Assembly (NCBI GenBank): GCA_022969175.1 | Contig: JALJPB010000008.1 | Location: 1 to 64,000, forward strand | Source of the DNA: Colwellia sp. | GTDB lineage: Bacteria > Pseudomonadota > Gammaproteobacteria > Enterobacterales > Alteromonadaceae | Direction: 5' to 3' | Length of the DNA: 64,000 nt | Shown: positions 26,440-35,800 of the stretch, in pieces | Numbering within the stretch: the first letter of the stretch is position 1 | Layout: every line of letters begins with the position of its first letter | The notes under the pieces: model-generated | Seen by the model: the letters and a program-made list of their open reading frames with translations, nothing else | Database searches by the model: none | Told to the model about the DNA's origin: nothing | Program-made: the position numbers and the translations under genes

Positions 26440-27255
26440 ATGATTATTGTTGATAACATTGTCAAAAACTTTGGTTTTTTTCAAGCTCTAGACCATGTTT
26501 CCTTCGAAATTAGCAAAGGCGATATTGTAGGTTTCCTAGGTAAAAATGGCGCTGGAAAAACCACTTTAATGCGTATTTTGACCTCTTTTTTGGCCCCATC
26601 ATCCGGTAAAGTGATTATTGATGGCGACGATATAGCTAAAAACGCTTTAGCCATTCGACAGAAAATTGGCTACCTACCTGAAACTCCCCCTTTGTATAAC
26701 AATATGACAGTGGAAAGTTATTTAAAATTTGCTGCACAAATAAAAGGTGTTGCGGCAAACAAGCAACGAATTCAGTTAGCTAAGGTAATAGAAGAGTGTC
26801 ATCTAGAGCAAGTTAAACACAAAACTATTGCAACCTTATCTAAAGGCTATAAACAAAGAGTTGGTATTGCACAAGCTATCATTCATGAGCCAAAACTACT
26901 CATTTTAGACGAACCCACCAGCGGTCTTGATCCTATACAAGTTCAACAAGTATTGGCCTTGATCAAAAATCAACGAGAACAAAGAACAGTCATATTAAGT
27001 ACGCATAATTTAACTGAAATTGAGAAAATTGCCCATCGGGTATTAATCATTAAAAGTGGCAGAATAATTATTGATCAATCGTTGAACGTATTATTGAAAG
27101 AAAAAAATGGCATGCACGCGCTATCTCAAGCTGAACCTCAGTCACAGTCAGCCACATTAGAACAGATTTTTATTAACCTTCATCAGCTAGATTCAAGTCA
27201 AGAAACAAACGGCTTAACACAACATAAGACAAGACAACAGGTGACAAATGGGTAA
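26440..27255 (+). CDS. ABC transporter ATPase (GldA/NatA-type)
   Basis: Nucleotide-binding subunit of an ABC-2 type exporter, 271 residues. Walker A GKNGAGKTT, signature LSKGYKQRVGIAQA, Walker B LLILDEPTSGLDP and the switch histidine in STHNL are all present. It overlaps the permease gene by eight bases. With the two following genes it forms a GldA-GldF-GldG-like set, widespread outside gliding bacteria. Cargo is unknown. Confidence 0.92.
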   Translation: MIIVDNIVKNFGFFQALDHVSFEISKGDIVGFLGKNGAGKTTLMRILTSFLAPSSGKVIIDGDDIAKNALAIRQKIGYLPETPPLYNNMTVESYLKFAAQIKGVAANKQRIQLAKVIEECHLEQVKHKTIATLSKGYKQRVGIAQAIIHEPKLLILDEPTSGLDPIQVQQVLALIKNQREQRTVILSTHNLTEIEKIAHRVLIIKSGRIIIDQSLNVLLKEKNGMHALSQAEPQSQSATLEQIFINLHQLDSSQETNGLTQHKTRQQVTNG

Positions 27256-27958
27256 AATAATTGCGTTGGCAAAAAAGGAGTTGCATGGTTATTTTAGTAC
27301 CCCAATCGCTTACCTTATGCTGATTGCTATGTTGTCTGTATTTAATATTTTCTTTTATATGATCATTTCTCAAAATAAAGAGGTCTCATTGCGGGATATT
27401 TTTCAGATCATGGAGTTTATGTTTATCTTTCTGGTTCCTTTATTAACCATGAAGTTATTTTCTGAAGAAAAATCAACGGGCACGATGGAGTTTTTGCTCA
27501 CTGCGCCATTAACACCTAGTATGTTGGTACTAGGGAAATATTTAGGCATCATGACTTTCTTCACTATTTTAATTGGCATGACAATTATTTATTATGTCAT
27601 CGTCGAGTATTTTGGTAGTCCTGATCCGATAAGTATTTTATCAGGGTATGTTGGCATTTGGCTCGAAGGCGCTTTTTTTATTGCTATCGGTTTACTGACA
27701 TCGTCCTGGGCGCGCAATCAAATCATTGCCGCAATGATGTCATATATCATCTTGTTTTTACTCTATTTTTCCAGTAGTTTTACCCAATACTTTACCGGAA
27801 CTGTGGAGACTTTTCTAATTCAACTTAGTACACGTACCCATTTGGAAAACTTTGCCACAGGTATAATTACGCCCAGCGATATCACCTACTATTTATCAGG
27901 GATATTGCTTTGTTTGGTTTTAACCCGTTTAAGCATAGACAACAGGTTGTGGCAATAA
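27248..27958 (+). CDS. ABC-2 permease (GldF-like)
   Basis: Integral membrane subunit of 236 residues with about six membrane segments (for example TPIAYLMLIAMLSVFNIFFY, FMFIFLVPLLTMKLF, ILLCLVLTRLS). The motif TMKLFSEEKSTGTMEFLLTAP is characteristic of ABC-2 permeases of the GldF/NosY type. It starts inside the ATPase gene and ends directly against the start of the GldG-like gene, so the three products are made together. Confidence 0.9.
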   Translation: MGKIIALAKKELHGYFSTPIAYLMLIAMLSVFNIFFYMIISQNKEVSLRDIFQIMEFMFIFLVPLLTMKLFSEEKSTGTMEFLLTAPLTPSMLVLGKYLGIMTFFTILIGMTIIYYVIVEYFGSPDPISILSGYVGIWLEGAFFIAIGLLTSSWARNQIIAAMMSYIILFLLYFSSSFTQYFTGTVETFLIQLSTRTHLENFATGIITPSDITYYLSGILLCLVLTRLSIDNRLWQ

Positions 27959-29629
27959 ATGAAGTTCATCCATCTTAAAAATATACGATTTATTAAAAAG
28001 TACTTGCCTGTTTTATCTGGTTGTATGCTATTAAGCTTAATTGTTAGCCTGTCATTCTTATATATCGAACAACGACTTACTCATCTTGTCGGCAGTCTTA
28101 TTATTTTGACAGGTCTTTTATTTGTTGTATTCGTTTATTTATCGCTTAATCTCAATGCTAATGATGTAAAACACCGAAAAACCATCAAGTTTTTAAGGTT
28201 CGCACAATGGCAGATGTTTATCCGAGTTTTAACCATTTTCATTGTTAGTATTACCTTTATTGGGGGCAGTAATTATTTAGCCAATAACTCGGCTATTAGA
28301 TGGGATGTCACCCAAGCTAAACAACATACTTTATCTACGAATACCATTGAATTTATTCGCTCATTAAAAAGCGAGGTTAAATTAACCGCCTTTTATGTCG
28401 GCATGCCTCCGAAATATTTACAAGACCTATTCAAAGAATACCAAAGAGTCTCAGCGGGTCTCATCAGCAGTGAAATCATCGACCCAATTGAACAAATTTC
28501 CTATGCGGCAAAGTTTGGCAATGTGGTTAGTGGTAAAGAGCGCAAAGTTATTGTGCAATCAAACGGTATCAATAAAGAGGTTGATTTTACTCATGAGTTT
28601 CTTTCAGAGGAAAGCCTCACCAATACCATAGCACGTGCCAGCAGAGCACCTAGACAAGTATACTTTTTAACAGGGCATAACGAATATTCAATTTTGAATG
28701 AAGATAATATTGGCTTGAGTACTTTCAAGAAATTATTAGCCGATAATAATATTCAAAGTAAACCGCTAATGCTGGGCATAACACAGTCTATTCCTGACGA
28801 TTGTGATGTTTTGGTCATTGCAGGCCCTCGAAATGAGTTAACCTCAAAAGAAGAAAATCTGATCGTTAACTATTTAACTAAAGGTGGTGATGCTTTATTT
28901 CTTATCGAAAACACCTTGGTTACCACGCCCGATAAACCGTTAACGGCAAATCAACAAGATAAAAATCCTGCGTTAAATAATATCCTTAATCAATGGGGTC
29001 TTAATGTTCAAGCTGACATTGTTGTTGATTTAACCAATCATGTTGGTGATGATGTAGGTAGCCCTGCCACCAAAAATTATCCGCCCCACAAAGCGATAAC
29101 CGAAGGTTTAGATTATACCTTTTATGTTAGGCCGCGCTCCATTCGCGTTCTAGATCAACGACGGCCGACAATAAAACTGGCACCGATAGCCTCAACAGCA
29201 TCAAAAGAGAATAGTTGGGCCGAAACCAACAGAACTTTAAACATACAGTTTGATCCAGGAGTAGATACCGCTGGCCCTGTCCCCTTTGCTTATGTCGTTC
29301 TTGAAGAGAGAGAAGCTGAAGAAAAAACAGCAAAACACAAGCAAGAAAATAAGCCATCAGATACTCGACTAATTGTTTTTACTGATGCTGATTTTTTAAC
29401 CAACGTTTATATCAATCAATACAGTAATGCACAAATGGGGCTTAATATTATTAATTGGTTGGCAGAGCTAGACTATCAGGTTTATCTTAGCGCAAAAGAA
29501 ATTAAGGTCGAACGTTTAAACTTAACCAGTAAACAAAAACGACAAGTGATTGTGATACTGTTTTTATTCCCTTTTTTCTTTGTTATTGTCGGTTTAATCG
29601 TTTGGTTACGCACTAAAGTTCATCGATAA
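27959..29629 (+). CDS. GldG-like ABC auxiliary membrane protein
   Basis: Membrane protein of 556 residues. Three membrane segments lie near the N-terminus (about 15-35, 42-62, 85-108) and one at the C-terminus (about 528-550). Between them is a large periplasmic domain of the ABC-type auxiliary family (PF09822; YFLTGHNEYSI, DVLVIAGPRNELTSKE, KGGDALFLIEN). It starts on the base after the permease stop. In gliding Bacteroidetes GldG is the partner of GldA/F; in proteobacteria this set has no established function. Confidence 0.88.
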   Translation: MKFIHLKNIRFIKKYLPVLSGCMLLSLIVSLSFLYIEQRLTHLVGSLIILTGLLFVVFVYLSLNLNANDVKHRKTIKFLRFAQWQMFIRVLTIFIVSITFIGGSNYLANNSAIRWDVTQAKQHTLSTNTIEFIRSLKSEVKLTAFYVGMPPKYLQDLFKEYQRVSAGLISSEIIDPIEQISYAAKFGNVVSGKERKVIVQSNGINKEVDFTHEFLSEESLTNTIARASRAPRQVYFLTGHNEYSILNEDNIGLSTFKKLLADNNIQSKPLMLGITQSIPDDCDVLVIAGPRNELTSKEENLIVNYLTKGGDALFLIENTLVTTPDKPLTANQQDKNPALNNILNQWGLNVQADIVVDLTNHVGDDVGSPATKNYPPHKAITEGLDYTFYVRPRSIRVLDQRRPTIKLAPIASTASKENSWAETNRTLNIQFDPGVDTAGPVPFAYVVLEEREAEEKTAKHKQENKPSDTRLIVFTDADFLTNVYINQYSNAQMGLNIINWLAELDYQVYLSAKEIKVERLNLTSKQKRQVIVILFLFPFFFVIVGLIVWLRTKVHR

Positions 29630-29867
29630 AACAACTTAGATAAGTTTGCAATTTATAAAAATAATGATGCCATAACCGTCACCACCTTTGGGAATGCAAC
29701 ATTTACTTAATCAAAATAAATAAAGGCGAAATTAGCCTCATTACTTTTATTAAAATATAATGACCTCTTTTAAGTTTTTATCATTGACGTTGAATCCTTC
29801 AGACGCCTTTTCGGTACCAGTGTTAACAATTATGTTCAGCTTTACTTAGCTCTACAATCGATTATTC

Positions 29868-29894
29868 ATAAAAAAACCAGCGTTAAGCTGGTTT
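29868..29894 (-). terminator. Rho-independent terminator of RRM gene
   Basis: Read on the minus strand: 8-bp stem AAACCAGC/GCTGGTTT, five-base loop, then a T run. It lies 23 bases after the stop of the RNA-binding protein gene. Confidence 0.88.
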
Positions 29895-29916
29895 ATAATA
29901 GGTTGTTTTGGTTATT

Positions 29917-30156
29917 TTAGTTTTGCGCTTCTTTTACTCTAATTCTATTTTTTGCCACTCTTATTTCGTGTAAAGCAGCCATTGCAGCTTTCGCTTCATT
30001 TTCATTAGGCATTACAACAAAGCCAAATCCTTTTGATTTAGCAGTTAGTTGATCTAAAACTAAGCTACATTCAGTAACGGAGCCATGAGCGGAAAACAAA
30101 ATACGGATTTCTTGTTCAGTTGTTGAACGAGAAAGGTTACGAACTAAAAGTTTCAT
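29917..30156 (-). CDS. RRM-type RNA-binding protein
   Basis: Stand-alone RNA recognition motif of 79 residues. RNP2 is MKLLVRNLS and RNP1 is KSKGFGFVVM, with the usual aromatic residues for base stacking. Such small RRM proteins are common in cyanobacteria and marine gammaproteobacteria and often respond to cold; regulation here is not shown. It is a single-gene unit with its own terminator. No Shine-Dalgarno site is evident before the ATG. Confidence 0.93.
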   Translation of the reverse strand: MKLLVRNLSRSTTEQEIRILFSAHGSVTECSLVLDQLTAKSKGFGFVVMPNENEAKAAMAALHEIRVAKNRIRVKEAQN

Positions 30157-30328
30157 AATGAGCCATGTATGTATTGAGGTGAATTAAGTGAGTGTTATTG
30201 CGACCAGCATTGTCTCATACATTGCCAATAAACAAAATAACAAACCCATTCAACCGCTAAGTCGCTGTACTTTAAACGTTCAAGTTAATTAACCCCCCCT
30301 ACTAATCCCCTACTTGTTTCATTTAATC

Positions 30329-32149
30329 TTATTGCTCGACTTGATCAAATTGTAATTCACACAAACGTTGATATAAAGGTGAGCTAACTAATAAAGACTT
30401 ATGATCGCCAACATCAACAATCATACCTTCATCCATCACCACAATAATATCTGCGTGTACCACTGTCGCTAACCGATGAGCAATAATAATGGTGGTTCTG
30501 TTGGTCATCAATTCATTCAGGGCCGCTTGCACATGATATTCGCTTTGCGCGTCAAGAGCACTGGTTGCCTCATCAAGCAATAGAATATCCGGGTCTTTTA
30601 ATATTGCTCTGGCTAAAGCAATACGCTGTTTTTGTCCGCCTGATAATCTAACCCCCTGCTCACCTAAAAAGCTTTGATAACCTTCAGGTAACTGTTCTAT
30701 AAATTCATGGGCATGAGCTCTTTTAGCTGCATCAATAACAGCTTCATCACTCGCATCAGGATTACCATAACGAATATTATGCCAAACATCAGAGCTAAAT
30801 AGCACAGGATGTTGTGGCACCATGCCCATTAAATGTCTCAACTCAATTAAATCTAGCGATTTTATATCGATACCCTGGCAGCTAATCTGTCCTTTTTGCG
30901 GATCATAAAAACGCTGTAGTAGCTCAAACAAAGTTGTTTTACCCGCGCCAGACGGACCAACTAAGGCAACAACTTTACCTGAAGGTATGGATAAATTAAT
31001 ATTTTTAAGTGCCGGACGATCAGGTCGAGAAGGATAATAAAAATCAACATTTTCAAAAGTAAGTACTGATGTCTGGTCTTTATTCTCGCGCTGAGTCGGC
31101 AGAGATTGTTTGTTCGCAGGTGTTTGAATATCACTTTTAACATCCAACAATTCTAATAATCGCGTTGCGGAGCCTGCGGCACGTTGCAACTCGCCATACA
31201 CTTCAGCAACCGTTGCGACACTCATTGCCACCATAATAGCGTAAAAAACAAAAGCGCCTAATTCACCTCCACTCATGGTGCCTTCGAGAACATCCATGCC
31301 ACCTACCCATAACATCACAGAAATAGCACCAAAAGTTAAAAATATTACGGTGGCAATTAGAAAAGAACGCTGTTTTATACGACGTTTAGCCACCATAAAC
31401 GCTTTCTCAACTTCATCGGCAAAAGCTTGTTGCTCTCGCTTTTCATGTGTGTAGCTTTGCACCACTTTAATATTTTGAATAATTTCGCCGGCATAGGTGC
31501 CAATATCAGCAATCGCATCTTGAGAGCTTTGGGCCAAGCTCCTAACTTTTTTTCCATAAATCATCATTGGTACGAGGATAAGCGGCACACATACCATAAC
31601 AAACAGTGTGAGTTTTGAATTAGTCACTAACAACATCACCAAGCCGCCAATAAGCATTAATACACTGCGTAGTGCCATGGAAAAAGAAGAGCCAATAATA
31701 GACTGTAATAATGCGGTATCCGTTGTTAGACGTGACATTAATTCGCCGCTACGGTTCTCTTCAAAATAACTCGGATGTAATGTCACGATTTTGTTAAACA
31801 CTGCACTTCTAATATCAGCGCTTACTCGCTCGCCCAACCAAGACATTAAATAAAAACGACTAAAGGTTCCGATAGCCAAAAGTACAATCAATACAATTAA
31901 CACCATAATTGCAGATGTCAGTTGCTGCTTTGAGCCGGCAATAAAACCATTGTCTATGACAAACTTTACGCCTTGGCCTAGGGATAAATTTACCCCAGAA
32001 GTTAATAATAATGCTAATAATGCTAGACCAACCATTAACTTATAAGGTTTAATAAAAGAAAAAATCGGCATCAAACTTTTAAACGCTTGTTGCTTTTTTT
32101 TGTTATCTGCTTTGCTTGATTGACTGTTATCTTTGTCAGTTTTACTCAC
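30329..32149 (-). CDS. ABC half-transporter (MsbA/multidrug type)
   Basis: Fused membrane-plus-ATPase exporter of 606 residues. Six membrane helices occupy about 30-320 with the coupling motif HPSYFEENRSGELMSRLTTD. The ATPase domain (about 365-600) has Walker A VGPSGAGKTT, signature VRLSGGQKQRIALARA, Walker B ILLLDEATSALD and the H loop AHRLATV. The product probably works as a homodimer exporting lipids, lipophilic drugs or peptides. Start is GTG at 32149 with AAGG upstream. The lysine-rich N-terminal tail is unusual but short. Confidence 0.92.
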   Translation of the reverse strand: MSKTDKDNSQSSKADNKKKQQAFKSLMPIFSFIKPYKLMVGLALLALLLTSGVNLSLGQGVKFVIDNGFIAGSKQQLTSAIMVLIVLIVLLAIGTFSRFYLMSWLGERVSADIRSAVFNKIVTLHPSYFEENRSGELMSRLTTDTALLQSIIGSSFSMALRSVLMLIGGLVMLLVTNSKLTLFVMVCVPLILVPMMIYGKKVRSLAQSSQDAIADIGTYAGEIIQNIKVVQSYTHEKREQQAFADEVEKAFMVAKRRIKQRSFLIATVIFLTFGAISVMLWVGGMDVLEGTMSGGELGAFVFYAIMVAMSVATVAEVYGELQRAAGSATRLLELLDVKSDIQTPANKQSLPTQRENKDQTSVLTFENVDFYYPSRPDRPALKNINLSIPSGKVVALVGPSGAGKTTLFELLQRFYDPQKGQISCQGIDIKSLDLIELRHLMGMVPQHPVLFSSDVWHNIRYGNPDASDEAVIDAAKRAHAHEFIEQLPEGYQSFLGEQGVRLSGGQKQRIALARAILKDPDILLLDEATSALDAQSEYHVQAALNELMTNRTTIIIAHRLATVVHADIIVVMDEGMIVDVGDHKSLLVSSPLYQRLCELQFDQVEQ

Positions 32150-32279
32150 ACAATTGCCTTAAAGTTAGGTACTGAGTATAGAGATGGTTATAAACAGTTG
32201 AATTTCAAGGTTGGCACAAAAGAATGCTATTGATAGGATAGCTACCTCGTACTGCTTAATAAAGAATAAGGAAAATTGA

Positions 32280-32750
32280 ATGAAGACCATACTTGCCGTA
32301 TTAGTTGTTGCTGGCATTATTTATTATTTTGTCTCAAATATGAATAATGCAAAAAATGCTGAAAAAAATATAACCATTGGAAGTGAGTTTTTAGCAAAAA
32401 ACAAATTAATAGACGGCGTTAAAACTACTGAGTCTGGCTTGCAATACTTGGTATTAAAAACATCAGAACAAACAGAACATCCAACAGCAAGTGATAGAGT
32501 TACAGTGCATTATCACGGCACTTTAATTGATGGCAGCGTATTTGACAGCTCAGTTGACCGTGGCGAATCGATTGCCTTTGCTTTGAACCGAGTGATTAAA
32601 GGCTGGACTGAAGGATTACAATTAATGGTTGTTGGAGAGAAAACACGGTTCTTTATACCTAGTAACCTCGCTTACGGCGATCGTAATTCAGGGAAAATTG
32701 AAGGAGGCTCGGTACTTATTTTTGATGTTGAATTACTTGCCATTAATTAA
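32280..32750 (+). CDS. FKBP-type peptidyl-prolyl isomerase, membrane-anchored
   Basis: Proline cis/trans isomerase of 156 residues. A hydrophobic N-terminal segment (4-19, ILAVLVVAGIIYYFVS) probably anchors it to the inner membrane facing the periplasm. The FKBP domain (about 65-155) has VTVHYHGTLIDGSVFDSS, VIKGWTEGLQLM, the active-site region FFIPSNLAYGD and VLIFDVELL. AAGGA precedes the ATG. The dimerisation domain of FkpA/FklB is reduced to a short linker. Confidence 0.92.
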   Translation: MKTILAVLVVAGIIYYFVSNMNNAKNAEKNITIGSEFLAKNKLIDGVKTTESGLQYLVLKTSEQTEHPTASDRVTVHYHGTLIDGSVFDSSVDRGESIAFALNRVIKGWTEGLQLMVVGEKTRFFIPSNLAYGDRNSGKIEGGSVLIFDVELLAIN

Positions 32751-32851
32751 TCACCTAACCTAGTAATTCTAGCTAGTCTAAAATAATAGCAATGTGAGGA
32801 GCCCCACTTCTCACATGTTAAATTTCAAGAAAAATGAAAGTGAAATTTCAG

Positions 32852-35800
32852 CTAGTTCACTGATAAAAACTCGTGGATATCACTTTTAAACTTCTGACAA
32901 ATAATCTCATCTATTGGCACAGGTTTCGAAAAATAGTAACCCTGAATAACATCACAGTTTAAGCTTCGGATATAATTTAATTGTTTCTGTGTTTCAACGC
33001 CTTCAGCTATACAGGTTAAATCTAAATTATTTGCCAGTGAAACGATTGATTTTATAATAGGTTTATTCATCGGATTTGACTGTAAATTCCGTATAAAACT
33101 TTGATCTATTTTAATAATATCAATAGGGAACTTACTCAGGTAAGTCAAAGAAGAATATCCAGTGCCAAAATCATCCAATAACAATTTAAAGCCAAGTGCT
33201 TTTAATTCATTTAGTCGCAACAATGCAATTGATTTATCTGATAGAAGTGTACCTTCGGTGATCTCTAGCCTGACAACATCAGCGGTTAACTCATGTTTAA
33301 TTAACAGCTTCTCTAACGTTGATGCTAATCCTTCTTGAAGAATATGAATGGCGGATAAGTTAATAGAAACATAAGAGTTCTCATATAAACCTTGCCAACG
33401 ACAATAATCAGTTAGTGCTTGATCAATAGCCCGTTCAGTTAATTTGCTGATTAAGCCCATATCTTCAGTAATAGGAATAAAGACTTCAGGTGAAATAAAA
33501 CCATTGTCACTTGGCCACCTCATTAACAGCTCAAAACCAATAATTCTCTGGTGAGCACAATCAACAATGGGTTGGTAATAATTAATAAACTCTTCATTAT
33601 TAAAAGCTAACTGTACCTGACCTTCTAGTGCGATACGTTGTTGTGCTTTTTCATTCATACTTGCGGTAAAAAATTCAAAACGGCTTCGACCAGTTTCTTT
33701 GGCATGGATCATGGCAAGATCAGCCTTTTGTATAAGTTCTGCTGAATTATCAGCATCGTCAGGGTAAATCGCAATGCCAATACTTGCTGATACATTGACA
33801 TGACTGCCCATCAACTTTAATGGCTGTGATAATCGTTTAATAATGCGTTGCGCCAGCTGTATTAAGTGATCAAGATCTTCGAATTCATCAATAAGAATCA
33901 TAAATTCATCACCACTTTGACGAGCAACTAAATCTCTCGCTTTAACATTCGTCACTAACGTATGGGCAACATAACGCAGTAAATCGTCGCCGACACTATG
34001 GCCGAGTGAATCATTAACTTGCTTAAATTTATCTAAATCAATAAAAAACAGTGCTGATTTTTTTTCACTTCGTTGGTGGTCTTTAATGGTTTGTTCGATT
34101 TTTTCTAAAATAAGTTTACGGTTAGGCAAGTTAGTTAAATAGTCATAATGCGCTAGATGTCTCAGCTTTTCTTCTGCATTTTTTTGAATAGTAATATCTG
34201 AAATAACAATAACATAATGACTAATTTTACCACTGTCTTTAACAATAGCATTAATTTTAATAAGTACAGGATGTTGTGACTCATGCTTAGTTGCAATAAC
34301 TTCTTCACCCTGCCAAGACTCTCCCGGTTTAATCTTTTCAATAATCTCTCTAAATTCTTGAAACTTTTGTTCGCCAAGAGAACCAACAATTTGTTTAAAG
34401 CTAGGTATATCACCTGATTTTCGACTAGAAAACGCATTAAGAAAAGTATCGTTAGCGGAAACAGGGACTAGCCTTGCATCGACAATAAGCACCCAATCAT
34501 TTATTTGGCTAAATGCCTCGCCAAATAATACCGCTTTAGCCTTATCATCTTTAGATTGAGTAATATTAGTATAAGTACCTGCTAACCGAGTTGGTTTACC
34601 TTGTTTATCAGTACTAATTATTCGACCAACATCTCTAAACCATAACCACTGACCATCTTTGGCCAACATTTGATATGAAACATCCCAACGCTTAATATTA
34701 CCCTCAACAAAATCATGCCAGCGTTGTTCGAGTAAATTAAAATCATCGTATCGAATACGCTCAAGGTGAGCGACTAACTTATGTGGTTGCTTTAAACTGG
34801 TGTAGCTCAATTCATCTGTCAAGCGTTTGTCATAAAGTTCATCCTCAGTAACATGGTAATCCCAGATACCACTATTACTGCTCTTTAATGCAAGAGACAT
34901 CCGCTGTTCACTTGCTTTTGTTTTTTCATGGGCAAGCAATAAAGTATGTCGTCTGGCATTTCTGCGATAAATATACAGTGCGATGATTAAAACGATTAAT
35001 AACAAATAGAAAATTTTAGCTTTAGTGGTTTGCCAAGGCGCCGCAAGGGACTCTATTTCTAGTATATAAGGCTCTGAACGTTTACCGGTTACCGGATGAA
35101 ATGCTGATATTTCTAATTGATAATTCCCAGGTGTTAGCTTGGGAAGCAATAATTCATTCTTGGCATAATCTTTGTAATGTAATGATTCAGGGCCTTCCAG
35201 TCGAACATCATAAAGTGTATTGAGTTGTCGAAAATATTGCAGAGTAGAAAACTCTAACCGAATACCATACTCATTATAATCTAGCACCAGTTTTTTCAAA
35301 GAACCTAAGGGTGGAAACTTTCTCTCATCATTAGACAGCAGTTCAATATCCGTTAAAGTCACATCAAAGTCTTTATCAACGTCAGAACTGGCAACAAATT
35401 GGTGGGGTGAAAAAAGAGTAATACCACGAGTTGAACCAAAAACCAGTCGATCATCACTTAATTTTGTATAAGCGCTACTATTGTATTCATTGGCTAATAA
35501 TCCATCGTCAGCGGTAAAGTGTTCAAGATGATTGTTATCTAAATTTAATCGAAACAAACCGACTTGCGAGCTAAACCATAAATTATTAAAGTCATCCATC
35601 TGAAGCGAATATATGTTGGCTGTGGGCATTTTATTTGAAATTTCAAAACGGTATTTTTCTTTAAAAGACTCTTTATCCAAACCAATCAAGCCCTCGCCAC
35701 TCATGGCTAACCAGAGGGTATCGTTATGATCAACTAGCCAATTATCAACAAAGTCTGAATTTTGAGCTTGGTAATTTTTAACTTGATAAATTAATTTAGA

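Noticed and set aside
32809..32850. Inverted repeats ATGTGAG/CTCACAT and AAATTTCA/TGAAATTT between FKBP and the GGDEF-EAL gene
   Set aside because: Neither has a T run in a useful position; kept as possible termination structures but too weak to list as features.
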